Shown in pieces: positions 6,208-10,977 of a stretch of DNA of 10,977 nucleotides (position 1 is the first letter of the stretch; each line of letters begins with the position of its first letter). Both the position numbers and the translations under genes were made by a program. The notes beneath the pieces are model-generated. The model was not told where the DNA came from. It was given only the letters and a program-made list of their open reading frames with translations, and made no database searches. Origin of the DNA: Rhodospirillaceae bacterium UBA6608 (GTDB lineage Bacteria; Pseudomonadota; Alphaproteobacteria; Rhodospirillales_A; Casp-alpha2); the NCBI GenBank assembly GCA_002433335.1, contig DJHY01000005.1, forward strand, positions 1 through 10,977. Direction: 5' to 3'.

Positions 6208-7446
6208 ATGGAAGAACAGGGCGAGCCCATTCATATCGTCGCGGTCGACGACGACGAGATGATCCTGAAGGCCATCACCTCGATTCTCGAGGCGGCCGGG
6301 CATCGCGTAACCGCGTTTTCCAATGCTCGCGAAGCCATGGATCAGCTGCCGGATCTGGCGCCTGATTGCGTCATCTCCGACCTGATGATGCCCGATATCG
6401 ATGGCTTCCAACTGTGCAAATTTGTCCGCGCCCACGAGTTGCTTAAAGACACGGTCTTCATCGTTCTGACGGCGAAAAGTTATGAATTCGACGTCAACCG
6501 GTCCTATGAATTCGGCGCCAACGGCTTCATTCGTAAACCGATCGTCCCCGCCACGTTCCTCGAAAAAGTCGACCGCATTCTGCGCGACGACATCGAATTA
6601 TCGTTCTGGGGCGTGCGCGGCACCCTGCCCGTTTCCGGCGAAGGCACGCTGAAGTACGGCGGCAACACCAACTGCGTGACGCTGCAGTTCCCCCGCGATC
6701 AGATTTTCATCTTCGACGGCGGCACGGGGATCAAAACCTTCGGCGACAAGCTGATGGCCAACGGCAAACGCAACATTCGCGGTCGTATCTTCATCTCCCA
6801 TCCCCATTGGGACCATATCAACGCCATTCCGTTCTTCGCCCCGCTGTATCGGCAAGGCAACGAGTTCCAGGTCTTCGGTGCGAACCAGGGCGATATCTCG
6901 ATCCGTGAAATCATCTCGGCGCAGATGGACGGCGTCTACTTTCCGATCACGTTGAAAGAGTTCGCGGCGCGGGTCTATTTCCGTGACCTGGACGAAGAGG
7001 AATTGGAAGTCGACGGCATCCGCGTCAAAACCAAGCTGTTGAGCCATCCGGGCAAATGCTTGGGCTTCCGCGTCGAATACAACGGCCGATCGATTTGCTA
7101 CGTCACCGACAACGAGATGTTTTTCGAAACGCACGAAGCCTATAACCCTCATTACGAGGAAAAGCTGGCTGAGTTCGTGCACGGCGCCGACGCCCTGATC
7201 ACCGACACGACGTATACGGACGCGGAATATGCCTCCAAGGTGACCTGGGGCCATTCCTGTATTTCGAAAGTTGTCGAACTTGCCGACCGCGCCAAGGTCA
7301 AGAACCTGTTCCTCTACCACCATGATCCGGACCAGCGCGATTCCGACATCGACGACAAGCTGGAAACGGCCCGCACCTTGCTGCGCGAACGCGGCAGCGA
7401 TACCGTCTGTATCGCGCCCAAGGAACGCGAAACCTTCTTCATCTGA
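6208..7446 (+). CDS. Response regulator with metallo-beta-lactamase-fold output domain
   Basis: A 412-residue fusion. Residues 8-125 are a receiver domain with a complete phosphorylation site: Asp14/Asp15, phosphoacceptor Asp58 (in ISDLMMPDIDG), Thr88 and Lys110 (RKP). Residues about 131-412 are a metallo-beta-lactamase fold of the RNase Z/PhnP-like branch: FWGVRGTLPV (133-142), YGGNTNCV (150-157), FDGGTG (169-174), metal motif HPHWDH (His198, His200, Asp202, His203), His280, Asp301 (VTDNE) and His349 (WGHS). The output is therefore probably a phosphorylation-controlled, two-metal hydrolase, by family likeness a phosphodiesterase acting on a cyclic nucleotide, cyclic phosphate or RNA; the substrate cannot be read from sequence. 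It has no DNA-binding domain, no signal peptide and no adjacent histidine kinase. I chose the ATG at 6208, 7 bases after GGA; an in-frame TTG at 6196 would add four residues. The preceding 361 bases hold terminators and inverted repeats. Confidence 0.92.
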   Translation: MEEQGEPIHIVAVDDDEMILKAITSILEAAGHRVTAFSNAREAMDQLPDLAPDCVISDLMMPDIDGFQLCKFVRAHELLKDTVFIVLTAKSYEFDVNRSYEFGANGFIRKPIVPATFLEKVDRILRDDIELSFWGVRGTLPVSGEGTLKYGGNTNCVTLQFPRDQIFIFDGGTGIKTFGDKLMANGKRNIRGRIFISHPHWDHINAIPFFAPLYRQGNEFQVFGANQGDISIREIISAQMDGVYFPITLKEFAARVYFRDLDEEELEVDGIRVKTKLLSHPGKCLGFRVEYNGRSICYVTDNEMFFETHEAYNPHYEEKLAEFVHGADALITDTTYTDAEYASKVTWGHSCISKVVELADRAKVKNLFLYHHDPDQRDSDIDDKLETARTLLRERGSDTVCIAPKERETFFI

Positions 7447-7503
7447 TCCGGTGCGACGTCGCCGTTCGCGCCCCCCTTACTTGACCGAAAGGACCCCGAA
7501 CCG

Positions 7504-7971
7504 ATGACCGGAACCGTTGAAACGCGCCTGAAAGAACTGGGTATCGACCTGCCGACGCCCAGCACCCCCGCCGCCAACTACATTCCCTACACCGTCGTCG
7601 GGTCGACCGTGTTCGTGGCCGGTCAGGTTTGCGTCTGGAACGGCGAGATCACTTGCCGGGGCCGCCTAGGCGAGGACGTAACCAAGGAAGACGGCTACAA
7701 AGCGGCCCGGGTTTGCGGTCTGAACCTGATTGCTCAGGTGCGCGAAGCCTGCGGCGGCGATTTGGATCGCGTCGTGCGGGTGGCCAAGCTGGGCGGCTTC
7801 GTCAACTCCACCGCCGATTTCACCGATCACCCGGAAGTCGTCAATGGCGCGTCCGACCTGATGGTCGAAGTTTTCGGCGATGCCGGCAAGCATGCCCGCT
7901 TTGCCGTCGGCGCCCCGGCCCTGCCGCGTGGCGTAGCCGTCGAAATCGACGGGATCTTCGAAATCCGCTGA
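7504..7971 (+). CDS. RidA (YjgF/YER057c/UK114) family protein
   Basis: A 155-residue protein of the RidA superfamily, in the longer subgroup with an N-terminal extension (about residues 1-25) before the core. Core hallmarks are VFVAGQV (36-42), DLDRVVRVAKLGGFVNS (86-102) and the C-terminal ARFAVGAPALPRGVAVEIDGI block (131-151). Aligning this block to E. coli RidA, the catalytic Arg105 corresponds to Arg132 and Glu120 to Glu147, while Cys107 is Ala134. Known members are trimers that hydrolyse reactive enamine/imine intermediates such as 2-aminoacrylate from PLP enzymes; divergent subgroups have less certain substrates. Retention of the Arg suggests deaminase activity (inference). AAAGGA lies 10 bases before the ATG. 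It begins 57 bases after the REC-MBL stop with no terminator between them, so co-transcription is possible. It converges with the hydrolase gene, stops only 13 bases apart. Confidence 0.92.
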   Translation: MTGTVETRLKELGIDLPTPSTPAANYIPYTVVGSTVFVAGQVCVWNGEITCRGRLGEDVTKEDGYKAARVCGLNLIAQVREACGGDLDRVVRVAKLGGFVNSTADFTDHPEVVNGASDLMVEVFGDAGKHARFAVGAPALPRGVAVEIDGIFEIR

Positions 7972-7984
7972 TCGGCCGCGCAGC

Positions 7985-8809
7985 CTATCGGTCGCGCAAT
8001 TCCGCCAGGAAATTGAGAATACGGGCCTTTGCCTCGTCGTCCTTGGCGACGACGTGATAGGTCCCCTTCAGACCCAACACCTGCATGCCGGTCGTGCCGA
8101 CGTAGTCCAGGCATTTGATCCGGCGGCCGTGGCGCCAGGGATCGTTCTCTGAATAGACCGCCAGGGCGGGTTCGTCCTTGGGCGCGTTAAAGCCCGTCGA
8201 GCAGCGCGTACCGCTCATCACGCGGCCCTTGAAGACATCGCCCGAATAGGCCGCGACGACGTTCGAGCCCTGCGAATGGCCGAACAGGAACAGCTTGTTC
8301 CAATCGACCCAGGGAAAACCCTTCATTCCGGCCAGGGCACGATCCAGTTCCTCCAGCCGCCAGGAAACGACGTTCTGATAAATGCCTTCCGGCCCGGCGC
8401 GGGAATGGGTCTTGGCATCGCAGGTCTTGACCCGGCCCGGACGGGCAAAGCTGTCGGGGGCGACGACGACGTAGCCTGCCTCTGCCAGCATACCGGCATT
8501 GAACTTGCCCGAATTGCCGAATCCGCCGCAGCCATGCATGTAGACCACCACGGGCCGCGGCTTGCCTTTGGATAGTTCTTCCAGGGCGCGGGCCACCGAC
8601 GTCAGGTCACGGCGACCGCCTAAGACGCCCGTCCCGTACGGATTGGCGTCGGCCGGCAAGTAGAAATAGGCCTGCTCCCAGGTCTTCTCGATGGCGTCGG
8701 GGCCCAGGGATTCGACCGGGACTTCTTCCATACCGGCACGCGCGCCACCAAACGGAAGCGTCATCAGAAACGTCAAAATCAGGAAAAACGCAAAGGGCCG
8801 TCCAGGCAT
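7985..8809 (-). CDS. Secreted alpha/beta hydrolase (dienelactone hydrolase-like)
   Basis: A 274-residue alpha/beta hydrolase. Residues 1-25 form a signal peptide with a hydrophobic core and an ARA cleavage site, so it should act in the periplasm or outside. Catalytic features: oxyanion segment HGCGG (92-96), nucleophile elbow GHSQG (177-181, Ser179), likely acid Asp223 (in YSENDPW) and His252 (in GTYHVV). Four cysteines in the mature part (94, 130, 203, 233) could form disulfides. By family it hydrolyses an ester or lactone; the substrate is not predictable. The frame stays open upstream to 8902, but the ATG at 8809 has a GAGGG ribosome site 7 bases upstream and starts the signal peptide exactly, so the shorter form is preferred. 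It is convergent with the RidA gene and divergent from the FemAB-like gene, so it is likely its own transcript. Confidence 0.87.
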   Translation of the reverse strand: MPGRPFAFFLILTFLMTLPFGGARAGMEEVPVESLGPDAIEKTWEQAYFYLPADANPYGTGVLGGRRDLTSVARALEELSKGKPRPVVVYMHGCGGFGNSGKFNAGMLAEAGYVVVAPDSFARPGRVKTCDAKTHSRAGPEGIYQNVVSWRLEELDRALAGMKGFPWVDWNKLFLFGHSQGSNVVAAYSGDVFKGRVMSGTRCSTGFNAPKDEPALAVYSENDPWRHGRRIKCLDYVGTTGMQVLGLKGTYHVVAKDDEAKARILNFLAELRDR

Positions 8810-8816
8810 CGCACCA

Positions 8817-8821
8817 CCCTC
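8817..8821 (-). promoter_or_regulatory. Ribosome binding site deciding the hydrolase start
   Basis: GAGGG on the minus strand, 7 bases from the ATG at 8809. It selects this start over the upstream in-frame ATGs at 8869 and 8902, which would add a non-signal-like extension before the signal peptide. Confidence 0.65.
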
Positions 8822-8887
8822 GATCAAGCGGTTGCCGAACGCGGCCCGCGAGCGCACATTAATCCTCATGATCTGTTTCGAAAATGG

Positions 8888-8914
8888 GAATTCGCGGCGC
8901 ATCCGGCCGAATTC
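8888..8914. repeat. Inverted repeat in the hydrolase/FemAB-like divergent region
   Basis: GAATTCG (8888-8894) and CGAATTC (8908-8914) are exact reverse complements separated by 13 bases. The short palindrome TTTCGAAA lies just to the left (8876-8883). The 164-base divergent region between the two start codons holds these elements, a position typical of a shared operator; no regulator consensus was recognised and no convincing -35/-10 pair could be fixed. Confidence 0.3.
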
Positions 8915-8928
8915 GTCACGACAGACAG

Positions 8929-8947
8929 CGGCGGCTCAAAACCGCCG
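8929..8947 (+). repeat. Small GC hairpin before the FemAB-like gene
   Basis: CGGCGG (8929-8934) and CCGCCG (8942-8947) pair over 6 bp around a 7-base CTCAAAA loop, 26 bases before the ATG at 8974. There is no T-run, so it is not an intrinsic terminator; it may lie in the leader of the downstream gene. Confidence 0.3.
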
Positions 8948-8973
8948 TTGGATGAAGGACTGAAGGATAGCCC

Positions 8974-10146
8974 ATGCCCGACGGACGCGACGCAGTCGCC
9001 ATCAAAGTCATCAAATCCCTAAGTGAGATTTCGGCCGATTCCTGGGACGCCTGCGCAGGGGCGGATAACCCGTTTGTCAGCCATGCCTTTCTGTCGGCCC
9101 TGGAGGATTCGGGCTCGGCGACGCGTGAAACAGGATGGCTCGGCCAACATTTGGTGATCGAAAACCCGGCGGACGGATCCGTCGCGGCCTGCGCACCGCT
9201 TTACCTGAAGAACCACTCCTACGGCGAATACGTGTTCGATTGGGGCTGGGCCGACGCCTATGAGCGCGCGGGCGGGCGTTATTATCCCAAGCTGCAATGC
9301 GCCGTGCCGTTCACGCCCGCGACCGGCCCGCGCCTGCTGATCAACAAATCCCTGCCCGAGGCGCAGCAACGGGAGATGCAGGCCGCCTTGATCGCGGGGA
9401 TGGCCCAGCTCGCGGAAAACCTCGGTGTTTCGTCCCTTCACGTCACCTTCCCAACCGAACAGGAATGGGACGCCTTCGGCGACGGCGGTTTCCTGCAGCG
9501 GATCGGTCAGCAGTTTCACTGGGAAAACAAAGGATTCGAGACCTTCGACGATTTCCTGGCCGAGCTATCGTCGCGCAAGCGCAAGAACATCAAGAAGGAA
9601 CGCCGCGCGGTCGAGGAGGCCGACCTTGATATCCGCATCCTCGAGGGCGCGGACATCACCGAAGGCTACTGGGACGCCTTCTTTCAGTTCTACATGGACA
9701 CCACCGACAAGAAATGGGGCCAAGCCTATCTGCACCGCCCGTTCTTTTCTCTACTAGGAGAACGCCTGGGAAAGGCGGTCGTCTTGGTCGTCGTCGAAAA
9801 AGACGGGCGGCCCGTGGCCGGGGCCCTGAACCTGCGCGGCGCGGATACCCTGTACGGGCGCAATTGGGGCTGCGTCGCCGATTACAAATTCCTGCATTTC
9901 GAAGCCTGTTATTATCAGGCCATCGATTACGCCATCGCCAACGGCCTGAAATGGGTCGAGGCCGGAGCCCAAGGCCCCCATAAGGTGCAGCGCGGCTACC
10001 TGCCCCGCCGGACCTATTCCGCCCATTGGATCGCCGACCCCGGTTTCCGGCGGGCGGTCGCAAACTTCCTGGAAGACGAAGCCCGCGGCGTGGATACGGA
10101 AATGATGGCCTACGGCCGGTTCTCGCCCTTCAAGAAATCGGAATGA
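8974..10146 (+). CDS. FemAB-like GNAT-fold acyltransferase (PF04339/COG3146 family)
   Basis: A 390-residue protein with the strongly patterned sequence of the FemAB-like family often labelled peptidogalycan biosynthesis protein or DUF482: NPFVSHAFLSALE (32-44), SYGEYVFDWGWADAYERAG (82-100), YYPKLQCAVPFTPATGPRLL (103-122), HVTFP (156-160), QFHWENKGFETFDDFL (180-195), SSRKRKNIKKERR (199-211), GRNWGC (295-300), LHFEACYYQ (307-315) and EAGAQGPHKVQRGYLP (329-344). Two GNAT-type folds are expected, as in FemX/MurM enzymes that move amino acids onto lipid-linked peptidoglycan precursors; the true donor and acceptor of this bacterial family are not established to my knowledge. No signal peptide or membrane segment, so cytoplasmic. 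GAAGGA lies 6 bases before the ATG. Length matches the family. It is divergent from the hydrolase and 88 bases ahead of the next gene. Confidence 0.9.
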   Translation: MPDGRDAVAIKVIKSLSEISADSWDACAGADNPFVSHAFLSALEDSGSATRETGWLGQHLVIENPADGSVAACAPLYLKNHSYGEYVFDWGWADAYERAGGRYYPKLQCAVPFTPATGPRLLINKSLPEAQQREMQAALIAGMAQLAENLGVSSLHVTFPTEQEWDAFGDGGFLQRIGQQFHWENKGFETFDDFLAELSSRKRKNIKKERRAVEEADLDIRILEGADITEGYWDAFFQFYMDTTDKKWGQAYLHRPFFSLLGERLGKAVVLVVVEKDGRPVAGALNLRGADTLYGRNWGCVADYKFLHFEACYYQAIDYAIANGLKWVEAGAQGPHKVQRGYLPRRTYSAHWIADPGFRRAVANFLEDEARGVDTEMMAYGRFSPFKKSE

Positions 10147-10223
10147 ACGTATATTTCCGCTTTAATTCAGTGGATTACATTCATTAGCGAGCGGTCACGT
10201 TTCATTTACCATTCTTTTCTACG

Positions 10224-10248
10224 ATGTACCGGCTATGGAACGGTACGT
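10224..10248 (+). promoter_or_regulatory. Hairpin presenting the start codon of the last gene
   Basis: GTACCG (10226-10231) and CGGTAC (10241-10246) are exact reverse complements; an outer U-G and A-U pair extend the stem to 8 bp. The 9-base loop contains the ATG at 10235. No Shine-Dalgarno sequence precedes that ATG. The alternative in-frame GTG at 10247 has GGAACGG 7 bases upstream, so the hairpin may instead hide or shape the choice between two starts. Confidence 0.4.
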
Positions 10249-10879
10249 GCAAATATACCTGCTGACCGCAGCGGTCCTCGTGGCCCTGTTTCTGGTGACT
10301 GCGGCCGCCATCGCGGCACCGCGCGTGCCGGATGCCGAAGCCATGGCCATGAATCCCTTGATCCGCACGGCGGCGTCCCTCTCCAAGGGAGGTCAATGCA
10401 TCCGCCACGTTCGGACCCGGACGGGCGAAGCCCTCTATAACTCCTGCACCGAATGCATGGTCGTCGGCGTCACCCGCCTGCGCCAGGGCTACACCAACCC
10501 GGAAGTCCGCAAATTCAACGTGCAGGGTAATTCCTCGGTCTCTCTGCCCTTCCGCGGGCCGGGACGGACCAACCTGGGCACCATCTATCCCTGTCATCAG
10601 GCCAATCTGGTGAAGCCGGAAACCATGACCGACGACAGCGATAAGCAATGCATCACGTTGGAGACGGACAATAAGACCGGTGGCGTCTATCTGGTGAACA
10701 GCTGCCGTGCCTGTCGGGCGGCTTCGGTCGTGCGCATGGCGTCGAACGGACGCGCATTGGGCCGTCAAGCCTATGTCATCGGGGCAAAAAGCAACCTGCG
10801 GCTGTCGCCGAACGGGGCGGCCAAGGTGGGACTGACCCGCGAAGACCCCTGCCCGCAGTTGGCGAACCCGGGCCGCTGA
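10235..10879 (+). CDS. Unrecognised secreted protein with two copies of a four-cysteine module
   Basis: A 214-residue protein I cannot assign to a named family. Residues 8-28 form a strongly hydrophobic segment ending in AIAAP, read as a signal peptide (a single membrane anchor is possible). The mature part holds two related modules. Module 1 (about 52-121) has Cys55, Cys71, Cys74, Cys120; module 2 (about 136-207) has Cys139, Cys157, Cys160, Cys206. The CxxC follows an Asn-Ser (NSCTEC, NSCRAC), and in both copies the last cysteine is exactly 46 residues after the CxxC and follows a proline. All eight cysteines sit in the modules, which suggests disulfide-stabilised periplasmic folds. The ATG at 10235 lacks a ribosome site; GTG at 10247 is the alternative. 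A weak TACATT box (10176-10181) lies in the 88-base gap upstream. The gene looks real: signal peptide, duplicated pattern and neighbour-like codon use. Function unknown. Confidence 0.82.
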   Translation: MERYVQIYLLTAAVLVALFLVTAAAIAAPRVPDAEAMAMNPLIRTAASLSKGGQCIRHVRTRTGEALYNSCTECMVVGVTRLRQGYTNPEVRKFNVQGNSSVSLPFRGPGRTNLGTIYPCHQANLVKPETMTDDSDKQCITLETDNKTGGVYLVNSCRACRAASVVRMASNGRALGRQAYVIGAKSNLRLSPNGAAKVGLTREDPCPQLANPGR

Positions 10880-10916
10880 GCCCCTACCCTAGTCTCTTAA
10901 AACTTGATGGCTGATA

Positions 10917-10943
10917 CCGGCGGGGCTACTCCACCCGCGCCGG
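10917..10943 (+). terminator. Possible terminator of the last gene
   Basis: CCGGCGGGG (10917-10925) can pair with 10934-10943 over 9 bp with one bulged G and an 8-base loop, 37 bases after the stop codon. The bases after it are pyrimidine-rich (10945-10965) but lack a true T-run, so termination there is uncertain. The window then ends in a run of nine G followed by T. Confidence 0.35.
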
Positions 10944-10977
10944 GACCCTGCCCTTCTTTCGCTTGGCGGGGGGGGGT

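Noticed and set aside
8810..8902. Longer form of the alpha/beta hydrolase starting at 8902.
   Set aside because: The extra 31 residues would precede a normal signal peptide, and the best ribosome site (GAGGG) is placed for the ATG at 8809.
10202..10768. Minus-strand frame of 188 codons opposite the cysteine-module gene.
   Set aside because: It has no signal, domain or ribosome site, whereas the plus-strand frame has a signal peptide and a duplicated cysteine pattern.
10907..10977. A short frame from ATG at 10907 (MADTGGATPP...) open to the window edge.
   Set aside because: Only 23 codons are visible, with no ribosome binding site, and it runs through the probable terminator hairpin into a run of nine G. 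There is too little to call a gene.

Overview
The window looks like chromosomal DNA from a GC-rich alphaproteobacterium, most likely of the order Rhodospirillales. Three things point there. A homologue of the mitochondrial complex I subunit NDUFA12 sits beside a DUF2155 protein, a pairing seen in Alphaproteobacteria. The ribonucleotide reductase is the very long (about 1,250 residue) B12-dependent type. An alphaproteobacterial FemAB-like acyltransferase (PF04339) is also present. No mobile element, CRISPR array, tRNA or rRNA was seen. The order assignment is an inference from protein character only.

Left part (1-1663, minus strand). A compact four-gene cluster reads leftwards: NDUFA12 homologue, two consecutive MlaD/MCE substrate-binding proteins, and a DUF2155 secreted protein cut by the window edge. 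A promoter-like site with an exact TATAAT box (1736-1764, minus) can drive it. A 23-base hairpin separates NDUFA12 from the first mlaD. The cluster links a respiratory-chain assembly factor with envelope lipid transport, but the Mla ABC transporter genes are not here.

Centre (1664-6207). A 424-base divergent region carries several palindromes and a structured leader. It is followed by nrdJ (2088-5846, plus), a complete adenosylcobalamin-dependent ribonucleotide reductase with all expected catalytic cysteines, an internal duplication, and a C-terminal cysteine-rich tail after a Gly/Ser/Ala linker. nrdJ is closed by a strong intrinsic terminator and a second hairpin terminator.

Right part (6208-10977). 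A response regulator whose output domain is a metallo-beta-lactamase-fold hydrolase follows a leader packed with nested inverted repeats. A RidA-family protein lies 57 bases downstream, possibly co-transcribed. A secreted alpha/beta hydrolase (minus) converges on it. A FemAB-like acyltransferase diverges from that hydrolase. Last comes an unrecognised secreted protein built from two copies of an eight-cysteine module, with its start codon in the loop of a predicted hairpin.

The items most worth attention are the REC-MBL fusion regulator with its palindrome-rich leader, and the duplicated-cysteine secreted protein. No complete novel multi-gene system could be demonstrated.
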